Below the pieces are notes generated by a model. It ran no database searches, had not been told where the DNA came from, and saw only the letters and a list, made by a program, of their open reading frames with translations. The position numbers and the translations under genes were made by a program. Below, piece after piece: positions 46,039 to 55,132 of a stretch of DNA of 64,000 nt. This DNA is from Xanthomonas sp. Leaf148 (GTDB taxonomy: Bacteria; Pseudomonadota; Gammaproteobacteria; Xanthomonadales; Xanthomonadaceae). Numbering within the stretch: the stretch's first letter is position 1; the number at the start of each line of letters is the position of its first letter. The stretch lies in the NCBI RefSeq assembly GCF_001423585.1, contig NZ_LMOP01000008.1, forward strand, positions 1,563,118-1,627,117, read 5' to 3'.

Positions 46039-46324
46039 GTTGCACCTCCGGTCCCGGGACGGGGATACCGCCGCCTCGGGTGACCCGCGCAATGCTGGGC
46101 CTTCAATCAAGTTAGCGGCAGCGACGGCGGATCTTTAGGTTGCCTTGCACGCCAATACAGCGGCGGTGTGGCCTGTGGCTGGAAGACAGGGCCTGCGTGG
46201 CGGACACCGGGATACCGCGTTTGCCGCAGTCTCCGTACGCCGCTAGGTGGCGCTTGCGCAGGTTCGTCTGCCACGTCGATGCCCACGGGCTGCAGGCGGT
46301 GCCGGTGGGCTTGCGGGGTCGCGC

Positions 46325-47452
46325 CTACTGCAGCTGCGTCACGATCTCCCGCGCCATCGCGCCCAGCGGCAGGATGCGGTCCGCACCGCCGCGCTTGATC
46401 GCTTCCTTGGGCATGCCGAACACGATGCTGGTGTGTTCGTCCTGCGCCACCGTGCGTGCGCCGGCCTGGCGCATTTCCAGCAAGCCGGCGGCGCCGTCGT
46501 CGCCCATGCCGGTCATGATGATGCCGAGCGCATTGCTGCCGGCCGCACGCGCGGCGGAGCGGAACAACACATCCACCGACGGGCGGTGCCGGTTGACTGG
46601 CGGGCCTTCCAGTACTTCGACGAAATATTGCGCGCCACTGCGGCGCAATAGCAGATGTTTGCCGCCCGGTGCGATCAACGCGCGCCCCGGCATCACGCGA
46701 TCGTTGTTGGCGGCCTCTTTCACTGCGATCTGGCACAGACCATTGAGGCGTGCGGCGAAGGCGGCGGTGAATTTCTCCGGCATGTGCTGCACGATCACGA
46801 TGCCCGGGCACACGCGCGGCAGGGCCGTGAGCACTTCTTCCAGCGCCTGGGTGCCGCCGGTGGAGGTGCCGATGGCGACGATGCGCTCGGTGGTTTGCGA
46901 TAGCGCACGCCCGCTTTGCGCTGGCAAGATCACGTCGGCGGTGTGTTTGACCTCCGCTTCCAGCGGCACGGCAGTGACGCGTGCGGCCAGGCGCTTGACG
47001 TTGGCGCGTGCGGCGCTGCGCACGGTGGCGACCAGCTCGTCGGCCGAATCGGTGAGGAATTGCTTCAAGCCCAGACGCGGTTTGGTCACCACCGCCACCG
47101 CGCCGGCGGCCAGCGCATCCATGGTCACGCGCGCGCCTTTTTCGGTGAGCGTGGAGCAGATCACCACCGGAGTGGGGCGCTCGCTCATGATCTTGCGCAG
47201 GAAGGTGATGCCGTCCATGCGTGGCATTTCCACGTCCAGCACGATCACATCCGGCCACTGCTGGCGCATCTTTTCGATGGCCAGCAAGGGGTCTGCGGCA
47301 GTGGCGATCACCTCGATGCCGGGGGCGTCGTTAAGCACGCCTACCAGGACCTGGCGCACCACCGCCGAATCGTCGACCACCATGGCCTTGATGGTGTTGG
47401 GATTGGTGACGGGGCGATTGAACGCTGTGGACACGGTGGATCCTTGGTTCAT
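46325..47452 (-). CDS. cheB: Chemotaxis protein-glutamate methylesterase CheB
   Basis: Removes methyl groups from, and deamidates, chemoreceptor glutamates. The N-terminal receiver has [10 protein letters not shown] and [13 protein letters not shown] (phospho-acceptor Asp); the C-terminal esterase has the Ser-His-Asp triad in [21 protein letters not shown] and [12 protein letters not shown]. It has 375 residues. Its ATG overlaps the cheR stop by four bases (ATGA), so translation is coupled. Confidence 0.96.
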   Translation of the reverse strand: MNQGSTVSTAFNRPVTNPNTIKAMVVDDSAVVRQVLVGVLNDAPGIEVIATAADPLLAIEKMRQQWPDVIVLDVEMPRMDGITFLRKIMSERPTPVVICSTLTEKGARVTMDALAAGAVAVVTKPRLGLKQFLTDSADELVATVRSAARANVKRLAARVTAVPLEAEVKHTADVILPAQSGRALSQTTERIVAIGTSTGGTQALEEVLTALPRVCPGIVIVQHMPEKFTAAFAARLNGLCQIAVKEAANNDRVMPGRALIAPGGKHLLLRRSGAQYFVEVLEGPPVNRHRPSVDVLFRSAARAAGSNALGIIMTGMGDDGAAGLLEMRQAGARTVAQDEHTSIVFGMPKEAIKRGGADRILPLGAMAREIVTQLQ

Positions 47453-48255
47453 GCCTTGCGGAAAATCGAAGGTGCCACCTGGACCAGATCGATGTCCAGT
47501 TCGCTCAGGCTTTCGGAATGCCCAATGCAGAAATGCCCGCCCGATTTGAGGGTGGCAAGTACGCGCAAGATGACTTCGCGCTTGGTCTGCCCATTGAAAT
47601 AGATCATGACATTGCGCAGGAAGATCGCATCGAAGCTCCCCAATGCCGGCAGTGCAGTGTTGAGGTTGGCATGCACGAACTGCACACGGTCGCGCAGGCG
47701 GCGTTCTACCAAGAGGGTGCCGGCATACTCGCCCTGGCCGCGCAGGCAGTAGCGCTTGAGATACGGCTGCGGAATGCCGTCGATGCGTTGCAAGGCGTAA
47801 TGCCCGGTGCGCGCCTTGGCCAACACGCGCGTGCTGATGTCGGTGCCGACCACCTCGAACGGGCGGCCTTGCAGCGTATCGTCCAGCACCATCGCCATGC
47901 TGTAGGCCTCTTCGCCGCTGGAACTGGCTGCGCTCCAGCAGCGGAACGGCAGCCCGCCGCGGTGCTCGCCGGCTAGTTTGCGTAGCAGGTCGAAGTGCTT
48001 GGGCTCGCGAAAGAAATAGGTTTCGTTGGTGGTCAGCAGGTCGATCGCGGTCTGGATCTCCTCGCGGTCCTGGCGGCTTTCCAGCAACTGCAGATACTGC
48101 GTGTAGCTACTGAACTGATGTTCGCGCAGACGCTTGCCCAGGCGGCCGCACAACATGGCTTTTTTGCCCGACGAAATGCTGATGCCGGCAGCTTCAAAGA
48201 TAAAACGCTGGAAGCGCCCGAACTCTTGTTCGGTAATGGCGGTGGCGGTATTCAT
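47449..48255 (-). CDS. cheR: Chemotaxis protein methyltransferase CheR
   Basis: Methylates receptor glutamates using S-adenosylmethionine. The N-terminal helical domain has [20 protein letters not shown] and [19 protein letters not shown]; the SAM domain has [25 protein letters not shown] and [14 protein letters not shown] chose the ATG at 48255 (268 residues), four bases after the stop of the REC-EAL gene; one at 48276 would overlap that gene. Confidence 0.95.
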   Translation of the reverse strand: MNTATAITEQEFGRFQRFIFEAAGISISSGKKAMLCGRLGKRLREHQFSSYTQYLQLLESRQDREEIQTAIDLLTTNETYFFREPKHFDLLRKLAGEHRGGLPFRCWSAASSSGEEAYSMAMVLDDTLQGRPFEVVGTDISTRVLAKARTGHYALQRIDGIPQPYLKRYCLRGQGEYAGTLLVERRLRDRVQFVHANLNTALPALGSFDAIFLRNVMIYFNGQTKREVILRVLATLKSGGHFCIGHSESLSELDIDLVQVAPSIFRKA

Positions 48256-48259
48256 CGGC

Positions 48260-49543
48260 TCAGGCCACATCCGCATCGCTGGGAAGCGTGGTGTCGCTCA
48301 ATCGGGCGATGCGCACGGCATGTTCGCGCCACCAGTCCGACAGCATCGGCCCTGGCATCGGCGAGGCCATCAGATAGCCTTGCGCCAGGTCGCAGCCCAG
48401 CTCGCGCAGCAGGCGCCAGTCGTCCGGGGTTTCCACGCCTTCTGCCACGGCGGTCAGGTCCAGGCGATGGGCCAGTTCCAGCGTGGATTCGAGCACGGTG
48501 CGCTGGCTGCGGCTGCGATGCGCGGCCTGCACGAAGCTGCGGTCCAGCTTGAGTTCGGTGAACGGGATGCTGGCCAGGCGTTGCAGCGACGAGAAGCCGG
48601 TGCCGTAATCGTCGATGGACAACCCGAAGCCATGCAGGCGCAAACGCGCGAGCATGCTCAACGCATTGGCCGGTTCCACGATGGCGCTTTCGGTGAGTTC
48701 CAGCACCAGGTCCGCCGGACGCAGGCCGTTGTCGCTCAGCTTGGCGCACAGTTGTTCGAGAAAATCCTCTTCGCCGAGCAGCCGCGGCGACAGGTTCAAT
48801 GCCAGGGTCAACTGGAAGCCTTCGTTGCGCCAATCCACCAGTTGCGCAATCGCCTTGTCGATCACCTGTTGGGTCAGGGCGTGAATCAAACCTTCGCGCT
48901 CTGCCAGCGGAATGAAGCGGTCCGGCCCGATCATGTCGCCCTGCGGGCGGCGCCAGCGCGCCAGTGCTTCCACCCCGCGCAAGCGGCCGTCTTTCAGATC
49001 GAGTTTGGGTTGATACGCCACGCGGATTTCGCCGCGCCGCATCGCGCGATCCAGACGCGAGGCGGCAGCGCCGCCGCTGGACATCAACGGCGAAACTGCC
49101 GCTTGCACGAAGGTCGGCACACTGGCGCTGGATTCGGGCTCGCATTCCAGCACGGTGGCCAGGTCCTGCAGGTTCATCGGTTTTTCGATGCCGCCCAACA
49201 CACGCACGCCGGCGCTGCGGCTGAGCTGCATCACCGCATCGATCAGGGCACCGCCGCGTTGCGACACCACCACCACCGGCACGTTGTGCTGGCCACGCGC
49301 CAGCGCATCGAGCAGTTGCACACCGTCCATGCCCGGCATTTCCAGGTCGATCAACAACAGCGAGGGCGCGTTGGCGTGGACTAGCCAGGCCAACGCAGCG
49401 TGGCCATCGACGGCACCATCGACCGTGCTGGCGCCGAGCTGGCGGCACAAGGCCATGGCGTGTTCGCGTTGCACCACGCTGTCGTCGACCACCAGCACCG
49501 GGCCGGTGAGCGTGCAGTTGCAGGAGAGAAGGGCGGGGCGCAT
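48260..49543 (-). CDS. Response regulator with EAL c-di-GMP phosphodiesterase output
   Basis: A 427-residue REC-EAL protein. The receiver is complete: acidic pair Asp20-Asp21, phospho-acceptor Asp66 (LLLIDLEMPGMDG) and Lys121 (GIEKPMN). The EAL domain (about 165-410) keeps its catalytic and metal residues: VEALARWRRP (Glu192), ALNLSPR, LVLELTES, SIDDYGTGFSSL, LKLDRSFV and AEGVETPDDW. It should hydrolyse c-di-GMP when triggered by phosphorylation. Sitting between cheW and cheR, it is a likely phosphorylation target of the CheA encoded here. AAGGA precedes the ATG. Confidence 0.93.
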   Translation of the reverse strand: MRPALLSCNCTLTGPVLVVDDSVVQREHAMALCRQLGASTVDGAVDGHAALAWLVHANAPSLLLIDLEMPGMDGVQLLDALARGQHNVPVVVVSQRGGALIDAVMQLSRSAGVRVLGGIEKPMNLQDLATVLECEPESSASVPTFVQAAVSPLMSSGGAAASRLDRAMRRGEIRVAYQPKLDLKDGRLRGVEALARWRRPQGDMIGPDRFIPLAEREGLIHALTQQVIDKAIAQLVDWRNEGFQLTLALNLSPRLLGEEDFLEQLCAKLSDNGLRPADLVLELTESAIVEPANALSMLARLRLHGFGLSIDDYGTGFSSLQRLASIPFTELKLDRSFVQAAHRSRSQRTVLESTLELAHRLDLTAVAEGVETPDDWRLLRELGCDLAQGYLMASPMPGPMLSDWWREHAVRIARLSDTTLPSDADVA

Positions 49544-49568
49544 GGGAATCCTTGCTTGCATGCGGAAG

Positions 49569-50084
49569 TCAGGCCGCCAGCGGGGCGGCGGGGAGCTGGG
49601 CGAGCGCATCGCGGCCCAGCACGGCATCGGCATCGAGCAGGATCACGAAACGCTCACCGATCTTGCCCATGGCCTGGATGAAATCGCGTGCGATGCCGGC
49701 ACCGAAACTGGGCGGCTCGACGATATCGGCCGGTGCGATCTCCAGCACTTCGCTGACCGCATCCACCAGCAACCCGAGCACCAGGTGCGCATCGCCCTGC
49801 GCAATCTCCACGATCACGATGCAGCTGCGTTTGGTGATCGCGCTGGCGTCGCGGCCGAAGCGCTGCTGCAGATCCACCACCGGCACGACTGCGCCGCGCA
49901 GATTGATCACCCCGCGCAGTGCCGGCGGCATCATCGGTACGTCGGTGGGCGTGCGGTATTCGATGATCTCCTTGATCCCGAGGATGCCCAGGCCGAACAT
50001 GTCCCCGCCCAATAAAAAGGTCAGGTATTGCTGCGGTGCCGTCGGCGACGGTGCGGTGCTGCTGGCGGTGTTGTGCGCTTGCAT
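49569..50084 (-). CDS. cheW: Chemotaxis coupling protein CheW
   Basis: Links receptors to CheA. The 171-residue protein is a single CheW domain: QYLTFLLGGDMFGLGILGIK, GVINLRGAVVPVVDLQQRFG and LVLGLLVDAVSEVLEIAPAD. GAGGTG supports the ATG at 50084. It is 10 bases after the receptor gene. Confidence 0.96.
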   Translation of the reverse strand: MQAHNTASSTAPSPTAPQQYLTFLLGGDMFGLGILGIKEIIEYRTPTDVPMMPPALRGVINLRGAVVPVVDLQQRFGRDASAITKRSCIVIVEIAQGDAHLVLGLLVDAVSEVLEIAPADIVEPPSFGAGIARDFIQAMGKIGERFVILLDADAVLGRDALAQLPAAPLAA

Positions 50085-50094
50085 GGTGTGCACC

Positions 50095-52248
50095 TCAGAA
50101 GCTGGCGAACTGCGACTCGTCGATGGCATCGGCAGTTGCCGCCACCATGCCGATCTGACGCACGTTGGTCCGTCGTGCCGGTGCACTGAGCGCCGTGGAG
50201 TGGCTGGCCTGCACGACGCGTCGCGGGCCGCTCTTGCTGCCTGAGCCAGCGCTGCGGCCGCCCGTGCCCAGCCGGAAGAAGCCCATCAGCTGCTGTAGCT
50301 GCTCGGCCTGCGCACTCATTTCTTCGGAGGTGGCGGCCAGTTCTTCGGCATTGGCGGCGGCCGACTGCGTGGTCTGGTTCAACTGACCCACCGCGGTGTT
50401 GATCTGGCTGACGCCGGCGGTCTGTTCTTCGGAGGCTGCAGCGATTTCCTGCACCAGGTCGGAGGTGCGGCGGATCGACGGCACCATCTCACCCAAGACG
50501 CGGCCGGCGCTCTCGGCCAGCTCCACGCTGGAGCCGGCCACTTCGCCGATCTCGTGCGCGGCGATCTGGCTACGCTCGGCCAGCTTGCGCACTTCCGCAG
50601 CCACCACCGCAAAGCCCTTGCCATGCTCGCCGGCACGCGCCGCTTCGATGGCCGCGTTGAGCGCGAGCAGATTGGTTTGATAGGCGATGTCGTCGATGAT
50701 GCCGATCTTCTTGGCGATGTCCTTCATTGCCACCACGGTAGCGCGCACGGTGTCGCCACCGTCGGCCGCTTCGCTGGCGGCCTTGGCGGCCATGCTGTCG
50801 GTGACGCGGGCGTTCTCGGTGTTCTGCGCGATGGAAGCGGTCATCTGCTCCAGCGAGGCGCTGGTCTGTTCCACGCCGGCAGCCTGTTCGCTGGCAGCCT
50901 GGGCCAGGGCCTGCGCGGTGGCGCTGACTTCTTCCGATGCGCTGGCGAGGTTTTCGGCGTTGCGATTGACCTCATCGACGATCTCGGTGAGGCGGGTCAT
51001 GGTGGTGTTGACGTAGCGCTGCATGTCGGCGAATGCGCCGTCGTAACGGCCTTCCACGGTGTGGGTGAGGTCGCCATCGGCCATCGCGCCCATCACCTGG
51101 ATCACCTCGGAGATGCTGCGCAGGTTGCCGCGTGCACACTCGATGGTGTCGTTGATAAAGGCCTTTTTACCGGGTAGCCGCGCCAGCGGCGCATCGAAGT
51201 TGCCGCGGCCGAATTCGGCCACCACCCCCATCGCCAACTTCTTGACCGCGATATGTGCGCCAACCATCTCGTTGATGCCGGTGGCCATGCTGCGGAAGTC
51301 GCCATCGAAGCGGGTGCTGTCGATGACCACGTCGATATCGCCGGCTTCGTGTTCGGCCGACATGTGATTGATCTCGGCGATCAGTCCGGTGAGGTTGCCG
51401 CGCACCTGATCGATGGTGTCGTTGATGAAGCGCTTCTTGCCTGGCAGCAACGGCAGTTGTGCGGTGAAGTTGCCGCGGCCGAACTCGCCGACGCAGGCGA
51501 TGGCCTGCTTCTTGACGGCGATGTGGCCAGCCACCATCGCATTGATGCCTTCGGCCATGCGACGGAAGTCGCCGGTGAAGCGCTGCGTGTCGATCACCAC
51601 GTCGATATCGCCGGCATCGTGTTCCACCGACATGCGGTTGACCTCGGCGACCATGCCGGTGAGGTTGCCGCGGATCTGGTCCACCACCTCGTTGATGAAG
51701 GCTTTCTTGCCAGGCAGGCGTTCCAGCTCGGCGGCGAAATTGCCGCGGCCGAATTCGGCCACGCAGGCCATCGCCTGCTTTTTCACCGTGATATGGCTGG
51801 CGACCATGCGATTGATGCCATCGCCCATGGTGCGGAAGTCGCCGTCGAAGCGCGCCACATCGATGCGTGCGTCGATTTCGCCGGCATCGTGTTCGCGCGA
51901 GACGCGATTGATCTCGTCGTTGACGTGGCGGATGCCGCTTTGCACTTTACGCAAGCCGCGCAGCACGTCGCCGGCATGCTCGTCGCGTGTCTGCGGCAGG
52001 GCGACATCGAAGTTGCCACGCGAGAAGGCGTCCAGTGTGGTGGTGGCCAGGTCCAGCGCACCGCTGGCGATGCGGATCGCCCACATCAGCAGTGCACCGC
52101 TGATGAGTGCTGCAACGATGCTGGCGCCGAGCAGGGCTGCATGCGACAGCGTCAGCGCAAAGCCGGCGACGATCACGAGGACGGGCAGGGCCACCGCAAG
52201 TGCGGCGGTGAACCATAACTGGGTGGCGATCGGAAGACGGTGTGACAT
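50095..52248 (-). CDS. Methyl-accepting chemotaxis protein with triplicated 90-residue HAMP-like repeats
   Basis: A 717-residue receptor. Two adjacent N-terminal helices (about 12-34 and 36-58) leave almost no periplasmic loop. A HAMP region follows, then three consecutive 90-residue repeats (111-200, 201-290, 291-380) that share [27 protein letters not shown] and LPGKK-FIND. The signalling domain (about 400-650) has the hairpin tip [20 protein letters not shown] and methylation helices. There is no classic C-terminal pentapeptide; the end is ESQFASF. Signals are probably cytoplasmic or membrane-borne. Confidence 0.93.
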   Translation of the reverse strand: MSHRLPIATQLWFTAALAVALPVLVIVAGFALTLSHAALLGASIVAALISGALLMWAIRIASGALDLATTTLDAFSRGNFDVALPQTRDEHAGDVLRGLRKVQSGIRHVNDEINRVSREHDAGEIDARIDVARFDGDFRTMGDGINRMVASHITVKKQAMACVAEFGRGNFAAELERLPGKKAFINEVVDQIRGNLTGMVAEVNRMSVEHDAGDIDVVIDTQRFTGDFRRMAEGINAMVAGHIAVKKQAIACVGEFGRGNFTAQLPLLPGKKRFINDTIDQVRGNLTGLIAEINHMSAEHEAGDIDVVIDSTRFDGDFRSMATGINEMVGAHIAVKKLAMGVVAEFGRGNFDAPLARLPGKKAFINDTIECARGNLRSISEVIQVMGAMADGDLTHTVEGRYDGAFADMQRYVNTTMTRLTEIVDEVNRNAENLASASEEVSATAQALAQAASEQAAGVEQTSASLEQMTASIAQNTENARVTDSMAAKAASEAADGGDTVRATVVAMKDIAKKIGIIDDIAYQTNLLALNAAIEAARAGEHGKGFAVVAAEVRKLAERSQIAAHEIGEVAGSSVELAESAGRVLGEMVPSIRRTSDLVQEIAAASEEQTAGVSQINTAVGQLNQTTQSAAANAEELAATSEEMSAQAEQLQQLMGFFRLGTGGRSAGSGSKSGPRRVVQASHSTALSAPARRTNVRQIGMVAATADAIDESQFASF
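51109..51918 (-). repeat. Three in-frame 270-bp repeats within the MCP gene
   Basis: The period is exactly 90 codons: the His of EHDAG falls at residues 120, 210 and 300, and the Gly-Asn of GRGN at 169-170, 259-260 and 349-350. The units are clearly diverged, so the duplication is old, but similar enough to misassemble or recombine. Confidence 0.9.
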
Positions 52249-52314
52249 GGCGAGAGTTCCTGGGGTCAGGTAACAACGAACGAGGCGGGTTGTAAGGAGC
52301 GAAACTGCGAATGC

Positions 52315-54333
52315 TCAGGCCGCCAGCGCGTCCTGGTTGGGATGCAACTGCTGAATCAGGCTGGGCACATCCAGGATCAGCGCGACATCGCCGCTGCCCA
52401 GGATGCTGGAGCCACTGATGCCTTTGACCTGTGCGAACACCTTGGACAACGGCTTGATCACGGTCTGCCATTCGCCCAGCAAGGTGTCCACGACCAGGCC
52501 GAAGCGTTGTGCGCCCTGGCGGATCACCACGATGCTTTCGCGTGCCGGCGTCCTGCCGCCGAGGGCGAACAGTTCACGCAGGCGCACATACGGCAGCACG
52601 CTGCCGCGCAGGTCGATGTAGTCGCTGGCGTAGTCGGGCGTGAACTCCACGCATTCCTCCACCACATCCAGCGGCACCACGAACACGGATTTGCCCACGC
52701 CCACCTGGAAGCCGTTGATGATGGCCAGCGTCAGCGGCAGGCGCACCGAGATGGTGGTGCCCAGCCCTGCAGCGCTGTCGATCTCGACCGTGCCGCGCAG
52801 GGCGGTGATGTTGCGTTTGACCACATCCATGCCGACGCCGCGGCCGGACAGGTTGGTGACCTTTTCTGCGGTGGAAAAGCCCGGTTCGAAGATCATCGCG
52901 AACACTTCGCGGTCGCTGAGCTGGCGGCCGGGTTCGATCAGGCCGCGCTCGAGCGCCTTGGCCAGGATGCGGTCGCGGTTCAAGCCACCGCCGTCGTCGG
53001 TGATCTGGATGACGATGCTGCCGGAGTCGTGATACGCGTTGAGGCCCACGGTGCCGCGTGCGGGTTTGCCGTGTGCCACGCGCACGTCCGCCGGCTCGAT
53101 GCCATGGTCCATCGCGTTGCGCACCAGATGCGTCAGCGGGTCGCCGATCTTTTCCACCACCGACTTGTCCAGTTCGGTGTCTTCGCCGGCTACCACCAGC
53201 GCGATGTCCTTGCCGAGTTCGCGCGCCACATCGTGTACCACGCGCTGAAAGCGGCTGAAGGTGCCGCCGATCTTGACCATGCGTAGCTGCAAGGCGCTTT
53301 CGCGCACGTCTTCCACCAGGCCGGCCAGGATCGAGGCCGATTCGAGTAGTTGCGCATCGCCGGTACGCTGCGCGTTGGCGTTGGTGCTGCTGACGGCAAT
53401 GATGAGTTCGCCGACCAGATCGATCATGCGATCGAGCTTGTCGGCATCCACACGGATCGAGCGCGCATCGTTGTTGCGTCCGCCCGCGTCGGGCGCGGTG
53501 CGGGCCGGCGCCGATGCGGCGTTTGCAGCGTTGGGCACGGCGGCAAGTACGCTGACCGGCACGGCGACAGCCACCGGCTCGCTGATCAGCAGCATGGAGG
53601 TGTCGGCTGGTGCAGGCACTGCGGCGATATCCAGATCGCAATCGTCGCGGACGAATTCGAACACCTCTTCGATCGCGGCGCGGTCGGCATCGCTGCGCAG
53701 CAGGATCTGGAAACCAAGGTAATTGGCTTCCGGGTCGAGGTCTTCAAACCGTGGCAATTGGCTGTAGTCGGTGCCGATCGATTCCACCGAACCCAGGCCG
53801 CGCAGATTGCGGATCAGCTTGAGCGGCGAGTTACCGAAGCGCAGTGCGTCGGCGAAAAGTTTGAGCGAGATGCGCCAGTAACCGCTCTGTTTTTCAGGCG
53901 TGCTGTACTGGATGGCGGCAGCGGTGACGCCGCAGGCGCTGCTTTGCAGATAGGTCTGCAGCTGCGCCAATAACGGTTCGGCTTCGGCAGCCAGCGCATC
54001 CGCATCGGCATGACTGGGGTCGGCGGCAGTCTCCACCAATGCATGGATATGATCGCAGCACACCAGCAGCAGCCCGATCAGTTCCGAGCTCAACGTCAGC
54101 GCTTCATCGCGCACCAGATCGAGCACGCTTTCCACCACATGGGTGAAGCCGACCAGCTGCGGCAGATCGAATAATCCGCCCGAGCCCTTGATGGTGTGCG
54201 CGGCACGGAAGATCGCATTGACCGCATCCGGCGACGACTCGCCACGCTCGGCTTCGAGCAGATGCCGTTCCATGTCTTCGAGCAGGTCCCGGCTCTCGGC
54301 CAGAAAGGTCTGCATCAGCTGGTTCATGTCCAT
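52315..54333 (-). CDS. cheA: Chemotaxis histidine kinase CheA
   Basis: A 672-residue kinase. The HPt domain has the phospho-accepting His46 in AAHTIKGSGG. A P2-like domain (about 150-240: YWRISLKLFADALRFG, DPEANYLGFQILL) probably binds response regulators. The dimerisation domain follows (DKLDRMIDLVGELII), then the ATPase with HLVRNAMDHGIEP (N box), ITDDGGGLNRDRI (G1), FEPGFSTA and GRGVGMDVVK, and a C-terminal CheW-like domain. No CheY gene lies in the operon. Confidence 0.96.
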   Translation of the reverse strand: MDMNQLMQTFLAESRDLLEDMERHLLEAERGESSPDAVNAIFRAAHTIKGSGGLFDLPQLVGFTHVVESVLDLVRDEALTLSSELIGLLLVCCDHIHALVETAADPSHADADALAAEAEPLLAQLQTYLQSSACGVTAAAIQYSTPEKQSGYWRISLKLFADALRFGNSPLKLIRNLRGLGSVESIGTDYSQLPRFEDLDPEANYLGFQILLRSDADRAAIEEVFEFVRDDCDLDIAAVPAPADTSMLLISEPVAVAVPVSVLAAVPNAANAASAPARTAPDAGGRNNDARSIRVDADKLDRMIDLVGELIIAVSSTNANAQRTGDAQLLESASILAGLVEDVRESALQLRMVKIGGTFSRFQRVVHDVARELGKDIALVVAGEDTELDKSVVEKIGDPLTHLVRNAMDHGIEPADVRVAHGKPARGTVGLNAYHDSGSIVIQITDDGGGLNRDRILAKALERGLIEPGRQLSDREVFAMIFEPGFSTAEKVTNLSGRGVGMDVVKRNITALRGTVEIDSAAGLGTTISVRLPLTLAIINGFQVGVGKSVFVVPLDVVEECVEFTPDYASDYIDLRGSVLPYVRLRELFALGGRTPARESIVVIRQGAQRFGLVVDTLLGEWQTVIKPLSKVFAQVKGISGSSILGSGDVALILDVPSLIQQLHPNQDALAA

Positions 54334-54351
54334 GCGCGCGTCACCCGTCCG

Positions 54352-54681
54352 TTAGTGAATGTGTTCGCCGAGGCCGGCAACCGCATGCGGGTACAGCGCT
54401 TCGAGCAGGCCGAGCAGTTCGATCACATCGACCACCGCACGGCTGGAATCGGTCAGCGAAAACGGCCGTCCATCGGCCTGGATCGCCTGCTTGGTGGCCA
54501 GCAGCAATTGCAGGCCTGTGGTGTCGATTTCGCTCACTGCCGCCAGATCCAGATGCACTCCACCCGGATGCGCCAACGCCGGCTGCAACAGCGGCTTGAG
54601 TTCGGCGGCGCGACGAATCGTCATCTCGCCCTCAAGGGCAAGCGTCAACGGCGCGGGCAGATCGGGAGATGGAGTGTTCAT
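54352..54681 (-). CDS. STAS-domain protein (anti-sigma-factor-antagonist-like)
   Basis: A 109-residue single STAS domain: LTLALEGEMTIRRAAELKPLL and the switch segment SEIDTTGLQLLLATKQ with a phosphorylatable Thr. It is the first gene of the chemosensory operon and may regulate the array or an output protein by partner switching. No anti-sigma kinase is present nearby. GAGG lies before the ATG. Confidence 0.88.
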   Translation of the reverse strand: MNTPSPDLPAPLTLALEGEMTIRRAAELKPLLQPALAHPGGVHLDLAAVSEIDTTGLQLLLATKQAIQADGRPFSLTDSSRAVVDVIELLGLLEALYPHAVAGLGEHIH

Positions 54682-54791
54682 GGGTGCCTCAAGCGATGGC
54701 GCACGCTGGGTGCGATGACGCGGGGGGAAAGTCGCGGTGACATGGATCTGCGTGGCGTGCTCTGCACACAGGGTCATGCCGGTCTATGCAG

Positions 54792-54817
54792 GTATCGGCG
54801 CCTCGCTGGAATATTTA
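54792..54817 (-). promoter_or_regulatory. Probable sigma-28 (FliA) promoter of the chemosensory operon
   Basis: On the minus strand, TAAATATT (54810-54817), ten bases, then GCCGATAC (54792-54799) closely matches the sigma-28 consensus TAAAGTTT-N11-GCCGATAA. It lies 110 bases upstream of the first start codon. The spacer is one base shorter than the E. coli consensus. Confidence 0.7.
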
Positions 54818-55047
54818 GGCCAAATTCAGTCGAATGACGTAAATGTGAAATCTTCTAGCAGTTCTGAAATTAACTGCTCAGGTTTGTCGCAAGCAGGCTC
54901 ATAAGGCGTTTGTCCCGGACAGTCCCGGGACAACGCGCACGTGTTTCAAACACGGCGGAGCAGTGCGAATCGAGCAAGGGCAAGGGCTGCGAGCCCATTG
55001 CGTGTGACGCAGATTGGCGCGATATCGGAGACGTCTCGCGCACACGC

Positions 55048-55080
55048 CATGCACGCAGGTGATGCTCACCTGCGTGCATG
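55048..55080. terminator. Perfect 15-bp hairpin downstream of mfd
   Basis: CATGCACGCAGGTGA (55048-55062) pairs with TCACCTGCGTGCATG (55066-55080) around a three-base loop. It begins 53 bases after the mfd stop on the minus strand. No T-run follows. The rest of 54818-55132 holds nothing I recognise. Confidence 0.55.
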
Positions 55081-55132
55081 ACGTGGAGTGCTGTCGAGTC
55101 TGTTGCGACGCCGCTAAATGCGGCGTTGCGCT

